Origin: Bacillota bacterium
Lineage (GTDB): Bacteria > Bacillota > Clostridia > Lachnospirales > Lachnospiraceae
NCBI GenBank assembly: GCA_023411555.1
Contig: JAEYOQ010000064.1
Location: 1 to 64,000, forward strand
Length of the DNA stretch: 64,000 nt
Direction of reading: 5' to 3'
Both the position numbers and the translations under genes were made by a program. Numbering within the stretch: position 1 is the stretch's first letter; each line of letters starts with the position of its first letter. Positions 51,766 through 60,677 of this stretch are shown piece by piece. A model generated the notes under the pieces. It searched no databases. It had not been told where the DNA came from and saw only the letters and a program-made list of their open reading frames with translations.

Positions 51766-52641
51766 ATGAAAAAATTTGTCGATGACAGCTATGAATTACA
51801 CAGTAGTACAAAAAAGGAAGCCCGGATTGCTTTTTTTATATTATGCATTATTGTAGTAATTGCCTTAGTGCCCCTGATCTGGATCATAATATCTTCCTTT
51901 AAGGTCGATGCAGAAATCAATAAGGCAGGAGGCTTTATGTTTTTACCAAAGACCTGGACCTTGAAGAATTACAAGGAAATCTTGTCCTTCAGCAATAAAC
52001 AGCTTCCCGTATATAATTGGTTCTTGAACTCGATTATCGTATCGGGAAGTCAGACGGTGATTGCAGTAACAATCTATGCGATGTCGGCATATGCATATGC
52101 GAAATTGCAATTTAAGGGGCGGGATTTTATATTCTTGACAATTATGTTCTTATCATCCTTTCCTGCCATTACCAATATTATTCCTTTGTATAAAATCATG
52201 CATAGCTTTGGGTGGCTCAATGAATTGATTGCGCTAATCGTACCGGGGCTTGCGGGAGTATTAAATATTTTCTTGATACGCCAATTTATGTATGCGATAC
52301 CGGACGTGGTATTGGAATCAGCAAAAATTGACGGTGCGAAGGAGTGGAGAATCTTCTCCAGAATTGTAATTCCTAATTGTAAACCAATCCTGGTGGCAGT
52401 TGGATTGTTTACCTTTACAGGAAGCTGGAACGACTTTTTATGGCCATCCATTGCAATCAACAATATTGATCGCTTGACATTAACAGCAGGGCTACAACTG
52501 GCAAAGGGTGTTTATGGTAATCAAGTGGCAAGAATGTGTACAATCGCAACAATTGCTATTGTTCCAATGATTATTTTATATATTTTCACACAGAAGTATT
52601 TCGTAAAGGGAATTTCTTTAAATTCAGGAGTAAAAGGCTAA
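51766..52641 (+). CDS. Sugar ABC transporter permease (MalG/UgpE-type)
   Basis: 291-aa permease with six helices. The EAA loop is ESAKIDGAKEWRIFSRIVIPNCKPI near residues 185-209, followed by FTFTGSWNDFLWPSI, typical of the MalG class. TAGGAGGAG precedes the ATG, 13 bp after the first permease. Partner of the preceding permease. Confidence 0.93.
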   Translation: MKKFVDDSYELHSSTKKEARIAFFILCIIVVIALVPLIWIIISSFKVDAEINKAGGFMFLPKTWTLKNYKEILSFSNKQLPVYNWFLNSIIVSGSQTVIAVTIYAMSAYAYAKLQFKGRDFIFLTIMFLSSFPAITNIIPLYKIMHSFGWLNELIALIVPGLAGVLNIFLIRQFMYAIPDVVLESAKIDGAKEWRIFSRIVIPNCKPILVAVGLFTFTGSWNDFLWPSIAINNIDRLTLTAGLQLAKGVYGNQVARMCTIATIAIVPMIILYIFTQKYFVKGISLNSGVKG

Positions 52642-52682
52642 GCTAATCATAGAGCTAATCATATAGAAAAGAGGTACATACG

Positions 52683-54407
52683 ATGAGAGTTCCGAGAAAT
52701 GAATATCCAAGACCCCAGTTCGTTAGAGATGGATGGATGAATTTAAATGGTGAATGGGAGTTTTCTTTTGATACAGATTGCTTTGATCAAAAGATTATTG
52801 TTCCCTATGTATATCAGACGAAGCTGTCTGGAATCAATATTCAGGAGGCCCATGAGATTGTCTGGTATCGTAGGACCTTTGACCTTCCGGATGATATGAG
52901 GGGAAAGAAGATCCTTCTTCATTTTGGAGCTGTTGACTATTTCTGCGAGGTATGGGTCAATGATATATTTATCATGGAACATACAGGGGGACATATCAGC
53001 TTTGAAATGGACATCACTCATGCTGTAAAAAATGATTCCAATACAATTGTTGTTAAGGTATATGACAGTCCGACTGATCTTGAAATCCCAAGAGGGAAAC
53101 AATACTGGAGAGATAGCTCAGAAGGAATATTTTACAATAGGACAACTGGTATCTGGCAGACAGTATGGCTGGAAGCAGTAGAGGAAGCCTATCTGGAGAA
53201 GGTCTATATTACAGCAGATTTAGATAATATGCAGGTCGAATTTAACTACGAAATCAATAGCAAAAAGACGGTAGAATTAAGAACTGAGATATATTTTGCG
53301 GATGAGTTATTATCTGTGAATACAATTGAAACAAAACGAAATGCAGGAAGCTATAAAGTCCTTCTGGATCAACAGATTTTGAGAAATTGGAACTTCCAGG
53401 AGGAGATGACCTGGACACCTGAAAATCCAAGATTATTTGATGTGATATTCAAGATTTGTAAGGATGGAAGGGTTGTGGATCATGTCACCACCTATTTTGG
53501 CATGAGAAAAGTATCCATAGAGAATGGTAGATTCTTATTAAATAATCGTCCCTATTATCAAAAATTACTTCTTGATCAAGGGTACTGGGAAGCATCCTTA
53601 TTAACGGCTCCCACGGATGAAGATTTCATAAAGGATATAGAATTGGCAAAGTCAATGGGCTTTAACGGGGTTAGAAAGCATCAAAAAATAGAGGATCCCA
53701 GATTCTTATATCATGCTGATAAAATGGGATTCTTAGTATGGGGAGAAATCGCAGCAGCTTATGTCTACTCGCGAAAATATGTAAAGAGAATTACAGATGA
53801 GTGGATCGATGAAATCTTAAGAGACTATAATCATCCATCCATCGTAGCATGGACGCCTTTGAACGAATCCTGGGGGATTTTTAATATAAAGGATAAAAAG
53901 GAGCAGCAAAGTCATAGTGCAGCGATGATATACTTAACGAAGTCTTTAGATCAGACCAGACCGGTAATATCAAATGATGGTTGGGAGCATACCTGTACAG
54001 ACTTACTTACCATTCATGACTATGAATGGAACAGGGAGATTTTAGAGGAGCGCTATAAGAGTCTTGAAAACATACTGAACTTTGCACCAGGTGGAAGACC
54101 TTTGATGGCAAATGGATGGAAGTATGAAGGACAGCCAATTCTTGTGACTGAGTTCGGCGGTATTTCCTATAAGAAAGGTGATTGGGAAGGCTGGGGCTAT
54201 TCCAATGCTACTTCGGATGAGGATTTTGCTCAGAGATACTGCGATGTGGTATATCCTTTACTGCAATCTCCATTTGTTCAAGGCTTTTGCTATACTGAAA
54301 TAACCGATGTAGAGCAGGAGATTAATGGTTTATGTACCTATGACAGAAAACCGAAAATCGCAGTTGAAACCATTCGTGCAATCAATGAGGGCAAATGGAA
54401 GAAGTAA
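52683..54407 (+). CDS. Glycoside hydrolase family 2 protein
   Basis: 574-aa GH2 enzyme, much shorter than LacZ and in size like beta-glucuronidase or compact beta-galactosidases. Jelly roll (about 10-170: LNGEWEFSFD, VWYRRTFDLPDDMRGKK, TTGIWQTVWLE), immunoglobulin-like part (about 170-275), TIM barrel (about 280-570). Acid/base E395 in PLNESWG and nucleophile E490 in VTEFGG. No secretion signal. It follows the permeases by 41 bp, so it likely cleaves the oligosaccharide imported by this operon. Sugar specificity is not clear. Confidence 0.9.
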   Translation: MRVPRNEYPRPQFVRDGWMNLNGEWEFSFDTDCFDQKIIVPYVYQTKLSGINIQEAHEIVWYRRTFDLPDDMRGKKILLHFGAVDYFCEVWVNDIFIMEHTGGHISFEMDITHAVKNDSNTIVVKVYDSPTDLEIPRGKQYWRDSSEGIFYNRTTGIWQTVWLEAVEEAYLEKVYITADLDNMQVEFNYEINSKKTVELRTEIYFADELLSVNTIETKRNAGSYKVLLDQQILRNWNFQEEMTWTPENPRLFDVIFKICKDGRVVDHVTTYFGMRKVSIENGRFLLNNRPYYQKLLLDQGYWEASLLTAPTDEDFIKDIELAKSMGFNGVRKHQKIEDPRFLYHADKMGFLVWGEIAAAYVYSRKYVKRITDEWIDEILRDYNHPSIVAWTPLNESWGIFNIKDKKEQQSHSAAMIYLTKSLDQTRPVISNDGWEHTCTDLLTIHDYEWNREILEERYKSLENILNFAPGGRPLMANGWKYEGQPILVTEFGGISYKKGDWEGWGYSNATSDEDFAQRYCDVVYPLLQSPFVQGFCYTEITDVEQEINGLCTYDRKPKIAVETIRAINEGKWKK

Positions 54408-54415
54408 AATCAGAT

Positions 54416-54625
54416 GGCTGTTGCAATTGTATGATATGAATGAAGGAAAGAACAACAGCATCCCTCACACACAGGTTGCCGGACATCTTATTGTTTTGTA
54501 TGCCATTATCAAACATAATGTTTGCTACTGTCATACAAAATCAACAATCTGTCCGTCAAACAGTGCATTATGGGATGCATGTTATCCCTTCCTTCAGTAT
54601 TAGATTACTTACTGCAACAGCCCCT
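54416..54625. repeat. Second MITE-like inverted-repeat element
   Basis: About 207-210 bp with ends GGCTGTTGCA (54416-54425) and TGCAACAGCC (54613-54622), and a second matched pair inside, TGAAGGAA (54441-54448) / TTCCTTCA (54589-54596), at equal distance from the ends. The right edge CAGCCCCT matches that of the 9351-9441 element. No ORF of interest inside. Probably a remnant of a transposable element. Confidence 0.5.
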
Positions 54626-54649
54626 TGATTTACGAGAAGGTGATTGATT

Positions 54650-55633
54650 ATGAGAGACTCAAGAATAGATTGCTTTAAGGGAATATTGACCATTCAAATG
54701 ATACTAGCCCATTGCTTTCAGTTTTTCAGTAATCTGGAGGTTGAAAAAGGTTGGCACTTTATAACGGACTACATAAATCTAACTACCTTTTCGGGCTTTG
54801 TCTTTGCTTTTGGCTATGTCTCCTATCAGTCCTATATTCAGACAGAGTTTTCTATTGGGCTGAAAAAGATAGGGAAAAATATCATAAGACTAATGCTGGC
54901 CTTTTATATATCAAGTTTTGCTTTTGTAATATTTATAGAAGGAATGCCGTTCCGTAAGGATAGGATACTTGAGATACTTCTATTAAAGAGGCTGGCGGGA
55001 TGGTCGGAATTTCTGGTTGCATTTGCCGGAGTGATGCTAGTAACAATCCTATTCTGGAAGCTTCTGAAGAGCCAGAATATCAAATATTTGTGGATTATTG
55101 CTGGAGCCAGTATCCTGGTATGTATGCTACCCCATATGGAGGTTAAACCAATTGTTGGAATGTTTATCGGTGGATATGGAGGTGCATATTATCCGGTATT
55201 TCCATATTACCTGTACTTTGTGATTGGAGTATATTTTGTAAGAAAAGAGGTTAAGTTCAACTGGTATGTCTTAGTAGCATCCATTGTGGGCTCGGGGTAT
55301 ATGATAGTTGATGCTATCCTGTTGTCAAAAGGCTGGCCCTCCAGATTCCCCTTATCCTTAGCCTGGTTATTTGGTGCAATGCTATTCTTATATGGCTATT
55401 ACTTAATATCCGGTTTGCTGGGAACAAACAGATATTTCCTATGGCTATCTGATATTGGAAAGAATAGTTTATCCTATTTGCTCCTCAGTAATATCATAAT
55501 CTTCTCATTAAAACAGTCTAAATTCTTTAAAATAAGCAGTACCTACAGCCTGGGACTTTTTGTAGTAATCATGTGTGTAAGCTGGTATATGATTAGTTTG
55601 ACAAAAGGAAGAGGACAGAAGGTAATGAGATAA
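54650..55633 (+). CDS. Acyltransferase-3 family membrane protein
   Basis: 327-aa polytopic membrane protein with about ten helices. The start RDSRIDCFKGILTIQMILAHCFQFF shows the R...D..KG....H pattern of acyltransferase family 3, whose His is needed for O-acylation of sugars or peptidoglycan. The ATG at 54650 has GAGAAGGTG and is preferred to the TTG at 54644. It stands alone after the GH2 operon. Acceptor unknown; some relatives are only sugar-modifying or WecH-like. Confidence 0.75.
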   Translation: MRDSRIDCFKGILTIQMILAHCFQFFSNLEVEKGWHFITDYINLTTFSGFVFAFGYVSYQSYIQTEFSIGLKKIGKNIIRLMLAFYISSFAFVIFIEGMPFRKDRILEILLLKRLAGWSEFLVAFAGVMLVTILFWKLLKSQNIKYLWIIAGASILVCMLPHMEVKPIVGMFIGGYGGAYYPVFPYYLYFVIGVYFVRKEVKFNWYVLVASIVGSGYMIVDAILLSKGWPSRFPLSLAWLFGAMLFLYGYYLISGLLGTNRYFLWLSDIGKNSLSYLLLSNIIIFSLKQSKFFKISSTYSLGLFVVIMCVSWYMISLTKGRGQKVMR

Positions 55634-55647
55634 TAAATTCTACATAG

Positions 55648-55688
55648 AATGGCACCTTATCATATCAAAATGATGGGTGCCATTTTAA
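55648..55688 (+). terminator. Intrinsic terminator
   Basis: Perfect 9-bp stem AATGGCACC (55648-55656) / GGTGCCATT (55676-55684), 19-nt loop, then TTAAAT. Confidence 0.7.
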
Positions 55689-55844
55689 ATACAATTGATA
55701 TAGTATTCATCTGATTGTCCCCCACCATGAACTCTTACAAATAATGGTTGAGTATTAGCTGGTTCTATTATACAATTAATGACAAGTTGATTAAACTGAT
55801 GCTAGTTGTAACCTATCGGTCAACAATTAATCCAAGTCAGGGAG

Positions 55845-56681
55845 GTGTTTACTATTACTAAGATAGAACCATATAAGGGGATAGCCGGTATATATGAAGA
55901 GATACGTCCGTCCTATCCAGATCAATTAATTCAGGATGTAATCTCTATTACCGATTTGAAGCCGGAGGACAGGTTACTGGAGATTGGTGCGGGAACAGGA
56001 AAAGCAACATTACAATTCGCCCATAAGGGATACCTTATTCATGCAGTCGAGATAGGCGAAGAGATGGCTGAAATACTGAGAGAAAAATGTACTGGATTTC
56101 CCAACGTTACAATCGATGTAGCCTCATTTGAAGAATGGACTTGTAGTGATGGCCTGAAATATAACATGATTTATTCAGCCCAGGCATTCCATTGGATTAA
56201 CAAGAATATTAAGTATCGTAAGTGCTATGAGTTATTAAAGGATAAGGGATATCTGGTTTTATTCTGGTATCAGCCTTCTGGTAGAAAAGCACCGGAACGG
56301 ATTGTTCTTGATGAGCAGGTCGACAGAATTGTGAAAAAATACACCTCAGATTATACACCGAAGGAAGAACAGCCGGCTCGGATAGCACATACCGGAGTTG
56401 CAAGGAATGAGTATAGAAAAATTGAGATAGAAGAGTCAGGCTTCTTCCATATCATCAGTGAAAAAGAATATACATATGCAGTCGTAAATAGCCCGGACCA
56501 ATATATGAAAGCCATGAAATCAGTCCCGGCCTATGCATCGATTCTGGATGGGCTAGACCCTGATATTATTCGAAAGATGGATCGTGAGATCGAGGAGCTT
56601 ATTATACAGTATGGCGGTCCTATCAAGGAAGAATTTGATTATACCTTATATATAGCACAGAAAAGTATCTCTAATACCTGA
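55845..56681 (+). CDS. Class I SAM-dependent methyltransferase
   Basis: 278-aa methyltransferase with motif I LLEIGAGTGKATL near residues 46-58, the acidic motif II AVEIGEEMAEIL near 70 and MIYSAQAFHWI near 108, typical of the UbiE/COQ5-like class I fold. It starts with GTG; GGGAGG is a few bases upstream. Single gene with unknown substrate. About 160 bp upstream shows nothing recognisable. Confidence 0.88.
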   Translation: MFTITKIEPYKGIAGIYEEIRPSYPDQLIQDVISITDLKPEDRLLEIGAGTGKATLQFAHKGYLIHAVEIGEEMAEILREKCTGFPNVTIDVASFEEWTCSDGLKYNMIYSAQAFHWINKNIKYRKCYELLKDKGYLVLFWYQPSGRKAPERIVLDEQVDRIVKKYTSDYTPKEEQPARIAHTGVARNEYRKIEIEESGFFHIISEKEYTYAVVNSPDQYMKAMKSVPAYASILDGLDPDIIRKMDREIEELIIQYGGPIKEEFDYTLYIAQKSISNT

Positions 56682-56701
56682 GTGTAAATTCAAAAAAGCT
56701 C

Positions 56702-56732
56702 TTGACCTGGCCCTGAGGGCAGGGGTTATCCT
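56702..56732 (+). promoter_or_regulatory. MerR-type promoter with 19-bp spacer
   Basis: TTGACC (56702-56707), a 19-bp spacer, and TATCCT (56727-56732). The spacer carries the dyad CCTGGCCC...GGGCAGG. A 19-bp spacer with internal dyad is the hallmark of promoters untwisted by MerR proteins, and a MerR gene is second in the operon. Confidence 0.75.
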
Positions 56733-56760
56733 CTAGCTATTATAGAAGGAGGATACTCAT

Positions 56761-57603
56761 ATGATTGAACTTTTTGATCTTACATGGAAGCAGATAGCAG
56801 AGCTTGATAAATCCAAGAGCATCTTATTTGTCACGGTGGCACCGATTGAGGAGCATAGTTTGCACTTGCCACTAGGAACTGATATTTATGAAGGTGAAAA
56901 TTGGATTAGGGAAGCAGCTAAAAGGATAGAACAGGAGCACCCGGAACGGATATGCTGCAAATTACCGGCATTTCCAATTGCTGCAGCTAGTATCAAGGGC
57001 TTTTATGGCTGCATCCATTTTAAACCAAAGACGACATACCAAGTAGCGCTGGAATTACTGGAGAATATAGTTCGCCTAGAGTTTAGAAATATAATAATCA
57101 TAGCGTCCCATGGAGATCCGATTCATTTAATAGCAATCGAAAAAGCATGTAAAAGGATTAATAAGAAATATGGAACCTGTGCAATATCTCCAATGGGAGC
57201 ATTCTTCTCAGCTAAGGAACTTGGTATTGACTTAAATACCCCAATAGAAGTCAAGTATATGGAAGAAAATGCGGCAAATGACTTTCATGCTGGGTGGATT
57301 GAAACCTCTTGTATGCTGGATATTGATCGAAGGCTTGTATCCGATGGTTACAAATCCTTACCAGATCTAAAGATTACAGAAAGTGAGATGATATCAGCCA
57401 AAAAGCAGCGGAAGGTAATGGGGGAATATGGACATCTTGGGTATCCGGCAATAGCAGATGAGAATATCGGAAGGTTGTTAAATCAAAATACAGTGCAATA
57501 TTTATCAATGGTTACTATGAAATTTGTAAATAGAGAGGGCTATACGAAGTATATGTTTCATTCCTTATATAAGCTTCCCTTTATGCATATGTATTTTATT
57601 TAG
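56761..57603 (+). CDS. Creatininase-family amidohydrolase
   Basis: 280-aa metal-dependent amidohydrolase of the creatininase family. Landmarks are PIEEHSLHLPLGTD near residues 28-41 with metal-binding Glu and His, IIASHGDPIH near 121 (most relatives have HGGN) and the ENAANDFHAGWIETS segment near 176 with the catalytic His and Glu. The family includes creatininase, MftE peptidase and a step in riboflavin/F420-type pathways; no mycofactocin genes are nearby. It is first in an operon with a MerR regulator, under a MerR-type promoter, and has AAGGAGG upstream. True substrate unknown. Confidence 0.85.
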   Translation: MIELFDLTWKQIAELDKSKSILFVTVAPIEEHSLHLPLGTDIYEGENWIREAAKRIEQEHPERICCKLPAFPIAAASIKGFYGCIHFKPKTTYQVALELLENIVRLEFRNIIIIASHGDPIHLIAIEKACKRINKKYGTCAISPMGAFFSAKELGIDLNTPIEVKYMEENAANDFHAGWIETSCMLDIDRRLVSDGYKSLPDLKITESEMISAKKQRKVMGEYGHLGYPAIADENIGRLLNQNTVQYLSMVTMKFVNREGYTKYMFHSLYKLPFMHMYFI

Positions 57604-57620
57604 GGATGGGGGTGATTAAT

Positions 57621-58382
57621 ATGTATACAAGAGGACAATTGGCCATCATCGGAAAGGTTGGAAGGAAAGCATTAAGATTATACGAAGAAAGCGGTATATT
57701 GATTCCGGAAGTGACTAACGAGCAGAATGGTTACCGTTATTATAGTGAAGACCAATTGATGGATCTGCTCCGAATAAAGGAATATAGAAGACTTGGACTC
57801 TCACTGAAGGAGATAAAGCAAATATTATCAGGCAAAGTAGATGAAATTATTGCATTGACGGAACGTAGTATTCAACTTGAGCAAGAAATCCAAACCGGTC
57901 TAAAGATCAAAGATCAATTAGATAGATATAGGTCGAAGAAAATTATCGATGGAAATGAGTATTATGAGGTGGAAGAGAATAAAATCTTCGAACAGAAAGC
58001 AGTATTAGTTCGAACAGAAAATATTGAACTGGAACATCTGGGGATATCAGTAGGCAAATTACATGAAATAGCCGTACAGAATGGATTAGTTGTTACCGGT
58101 CCTCACTATGTCAGATATAACAATATATTTGATCAAGACGGGAATTTCACCATGGAAACCTGCCTTCCTGTGAAGAGTGAAGACAGGCTGCCAATGCATC
58201 AGATTGATAATGTGGCAACCTGTCTATATACAAAGCATAGTACTGGATTTTCTTCCATTAATAAGGCCCATCAAAAGATAATCGATTATGCCAAGAGGCA
58301 GCAGTTGAAGCTGACAGGAAAAGTCTTTGAGGTGTATAACAGCGATATGAGTGCTGATGTATATTATGAAATAGAGTATTAA
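57621..58382 (+). CDS. MerR-family regulator with effector-binding domain
   Basis: 253-aa regulator. Residues about 1-70 are the MerR DNA-binding domain (TRGQLAIIGKVGRKALRLYEESGI, NGYRYYSEDQLMDLL, LGLSLKEIKQIL), then a coiled-coil dimer helix (about 75-110) and a GyrI/BmrR-like ligand domain (about 118-253). It resembles multidrug-sensing members. The ATG at 57621 has GGGGGTGA and is preferred to 57606. It lies 17 bp after the creatininase-like gene and likely controls the 19-bp-spacer promoter in front of that gene. Confidence 0.88.
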   Translation: MYTRGQLAIIGKVGRKALRLYEESGILIPEVTNEQNGYRYYSEDQLMDLLRIKEYRRLGLSLKEIKQILSGKVDEIIALTERSIQLEQEIQTGLKIKDQLDRYRSKKIIDGNEYYEVEENKIFEQKAVLVRTENIELEHLGISVGKLHEIAVQNGLVVTGPHYVRYNNIFDQDGNFTMETCLPVKSEDRLPMHQIDNVATCLYTKHSTGFSSINKAHQKIIDYAKRQQLKLTGKVFEVYNSDMSADVYYEIEY

Positions 58383-58395
58383 GGCAGGGTGCTAA

Positions 58396-59142
58396 CTACT
58401 TCCCATCTATTCCATATAATTTAAGAGGTCTATTTTTAAGTTCATTTCGGTATAGACCGACAACGTCCCAGATATCAAAGAACATACATTTACATGCACC
58501 AATCTGGCCTGTTTTTATCATACCTTTCTCATAAGCCATCGCCTGGATTGTATACCATGGCTTTACCGGTGGTTCACCCGTTTCGATAAACCACTGGTCA
58601 GGGGGATAAAGCTTATTCACTTCTTCGGAAGGCTTAAATATATCCCGTATTTGTTGAGGGAGCAGATCCTCAACATAGTGCATGGCCGTTAATCGATAGA
58701 TATCTACGCCTAAAAGTAATGCCTTACCACCGTTGTCTATCAGATATTGAAAGCCGGTTGTAGCCTTGTCAGCATTTTTTCCCCAGGCAGAAACTCGAAA
58801 AATACCCTCACCTGTCACTACCTCTGGCATTTGTCGAAAAGTATCAGCGATTAAGCCCATCGCACTGTGCTTTGCATCGGGCTCCAGAAGCTTTATTTTA
58901 CAGGTGATCCCCAATTTCTTATCTGCCTCTGATAGCGGAAGACGTGGAGATAATCTAAGGGCTGGCATGAAAATACTTCCGGTGCTGCCTACGGTTTTCA
59001 TGAGGGCATCGATTACGGTTTCGGCACCACCTTCCACGTATCCAAAGCTTTTTAGTGAGCTATGTACCTCCAGTTCCATTCCTGGCCTAATGCCAATGTT
59101 TTGGAAACCGGAGATAATATCTTCTCTTGTAATATGACCCAT
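58396..59142 (-). CDS. AAC(3)-family N-acetyltransferase
   Basis: 248-aa protein of the aminoglycoside 3-N-acetyltransferase/YokD fold. Landmarks are VHSSLKSFGYVEGGAETVIDAL near residue 28, GSIFMPAL near 56, the catalytic-type EPDAKHSAMGLIADTFRQMP near 90 and GKALLLGVD near 145, followed by a histidine in TAMHYVEDLL. Chromosomal members often act on other amines, so resistance is not implied. The ATG at 59142 with AGGAGG is preferred to 59160. Convergent with the MerR gene, 13 bp apart. Confidence 0.87.
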   Translation of the reverse strand: MGHITREDIISGFQNIGIRPGMELEVHSSLKSFGYVEGGAETVIDALMKTVGSTGSIFMPALRLSPRLPLSEADKKLGITCKIKLLEPDAKHSAMGLIADTFRQMPEVVTGEGIFRVSAWGKNADKATTGFQYLIDNGGKALLLGVDIYRLTAMHYVEDLLPQQIRDIFKPSEEVNKLYPPDQWFIETGEPPVKPWYTIQAMAYEKGMIKTGQIGACKCMFFDIWDVVGLYRNELKNRPLKLYGIDGK

Positions 59143-59187
59143 TGGTTTTCCTCCTAGCAATATTATTTTTATGGAAATTAGTCTTTT

Positions 59188-59216
59188 AGTATAGCCTTTC
59201 TGTACGTACTAACAAA
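59188..59216 (-). promoter_or_regulatory. Promoter of the AAC(3)-like gene
   Basis: On the minus strand TTTGTT (59216-59211), 17-bp spacer containing the palindrome GTACGTAC-like segment, and TATACT (59193-59188), 46 bp before the start codon. Confidence 0.5.
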
Positions 59217-59469
59217 GGTCTTGAATATATTCACAATATAATCATACCATTGTAAGAAAATAATGGTAGACTTGTATTTTTGATTGTGTTAATATGGATA
59301 TTGAAGTGCGGATAAATTTACCAGAATTAATTATGAGCTTCCTATCAATGATTATATAACAGTTGATAAGGGGCTCTTTTGTTGATGAATAAAGGATTGA
59401 GATATTCTATCTATTGTAGAACTAAGCATTTATATAGCGATAAGGAAGGGAGGAAGGGGAAGGATTGAT
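59217..59469. other. Intergenic region
   Basis: AT-rich and without ORFs or clear hairpins. It ends in GGGAGGAAGGGGAAGG, a purine-rich ribosome-binding stretch for the gene at 59470. Confidence 0.4.
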
Positions 59470-60318
59470 ATGTACAAGAATTCCAGATGGTCTAAAGAAA
59501 TCATATCCATACAAAATGAGGATGGTAAGTGGGGCTATTTTCACACCTTAAGTGAACCAAGTAAATATCCGATTACGACAGAACAAGCTCTCCGTAGGTT
59601 ACAGGTATTGGGTTTTACAATCGATGATATTTGTATACAAAAAGCAGTTCAATATATGCATGATTGCTTAATCGGAAAGAAGGAATTACCAGACCGGCGT
59701 GAGAAGCTACATGATTGGAATATTTTCACACAGCTTATGCTTTCCACATGGATACGTAGATTTACAAGGGATGATACTGCGGCCAATGCAGTAGCTAATG
59801 TGTGGGCAGATATCATCTCTGAGGCATTTCGCTCCGGTGTATATTCTCATGAGGATTATTTATCAGCGTACTTCCGGGCATTTTCTCAAAAAGCGAAGGG
59901 AGGGCGTCTACTCGACTTTGTTAATTTTTATCAGGTCTCACTTGTTGCAGATTCCTTAGATGAAGAAGTGGAAGGGGCAGTTTTTGATTATATTATGAAT
60001 CATGAGACAGGCATTTATTATATTAATGGTGAGCCTTTATGTCACTTACCTTCAACCTTTGCCTCCAAGAATGCCAGTCGATACTTAAGAGCAATAGAAT
60101 TACTTTCGGATTACAAGCATAATTTGTCTAAACTGGCCTTTGTAATTGAATGGGTGAATAGACATAAGAATATAGATAACAAATGGGACATGGGTTCGGG
60201 TTCGAAGGACTACATATCCTTCCCTCTATCCGATACCTGGAATAGAGAAGCAAGGTTGAAGGATAGTACTTTTCGGATTGAACAACTGATAAATAAAATA
60301 TTAGAAGAGGGTAACTAG
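59470..60318 (+). CDS. Hypothetical protein, alpha/alpha-toroid-like
   Basis: 282-aa helical protein. The start SIQNEDGKWGYFHTLSEP resembles the QW motif of terpene-cyclase/prenyltransferase toroids, and the following TTEQALRRLQVLGFTIDDICIQKAVQYMHDCL is a helix pair of the same kind. The C-terminal part repeats helix pairs but ends in KWDMGSGSKDYISFPLSDTW, where a second GKWD-like turn closes the fold. No catalytic residues can be assigned. Proteins like this occur alone in Clostridia and are uncharacterised. Strong purine-rich ribosome site. Confidence 0.6.
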   Translation: MYKNSRWSKEIISIQNEDGKWGYFHTLSEPSKYPITTEQALRRLQVLGFTIDDICIQKAVQYMHDCLIGKKELPDRREKLHDWNIFTQLMLSTWIRRFTRDDTAANAVANVWADIISEAFRSGVYSHEDYLSAYFRAFSQKAKGGRLLDFVNFYQVSLVADSLDEEVEGAVFDYIMNHETGIYYINGEPLCHLPSTFASKNASRYLRAIELLSDYKHNLSKLAFVIEWVNRHKNIDNKWDMGSGSKDYISFPLSDTWNREARLKDSTFRIEQLINKILEEGN

Positions 60319-60383
60319 GTGGCTTCTTGTAATACGATTTAGCATTAGGGTTTGACTGAACCAATTATAATTGAGGTGTCCTA

Positions 60384-60414
60384 AAGGTGTTATGACTTGA
60401 GGGCACCTTCTTTT
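60384..60414 (+). terminator. Intrinsic terminator
   Basis: Stem AAGGTG (60384-60389) / CACCTT (60404-60409) with a 14-nt loop, followed by CTTTT. Short but correctly placed after the orphan gene. Confidence 0.5.
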
Positions 60415-60563
60415 ATTCATGAGAATAGAAAGCTCGCGAAGCATGCTTTTTATTGTATCACATAAGCAAAGAAAGCCTTTATAAGCATGCTTATGTTTCT
60501 TCCGGTTTATGACAATGGTTAGATATTAGAGGGTTCGTGAAGCAATTTTATCCAAGTAGCTTG

Positions 60564-60620
60564 AAGAAAATAAAAAATATTTAAGAAAATAAAAAATATT
60601 TAAGAAAATAAAAAAATAAC
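60564..60620 (+). repeat. 19-bp A-rich tandem repeat upstream of the ECF sigma gene
   Basis: Two perfect copies of AAGAAAATAAAAAATATTT (60564-60582, 60583-60601) and a partial third. The A-tracts recur every 19 bp, about two helical turns, so the DNA may be bent or act as an UP-like element. The remaining 60415-60563 stretch holds several AAGCATGCTT-like small palindromes and no gene. Confidence 0.85.
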
Positions 60621-60677
60621 CGCACATTTTACTGCCTTATATCGTTATATAGGTTGAGAGGAGGGAAGACACAGTCC

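Noticed and set aside
54440..54628. 62-aa and 92-aa plus-strand ORFs after the GH2 gene
   Set aside because: They lie inside the inverted-repeat element, lack ribosome sites and show no recognisable protein pattern.
58396..59142. Aminoglycoside resistance gene
   Set aside because: The fold is AAC(3)-like, but chromosomal relatives have other or unknown amine substrates and there is no resistance context or mobile element.
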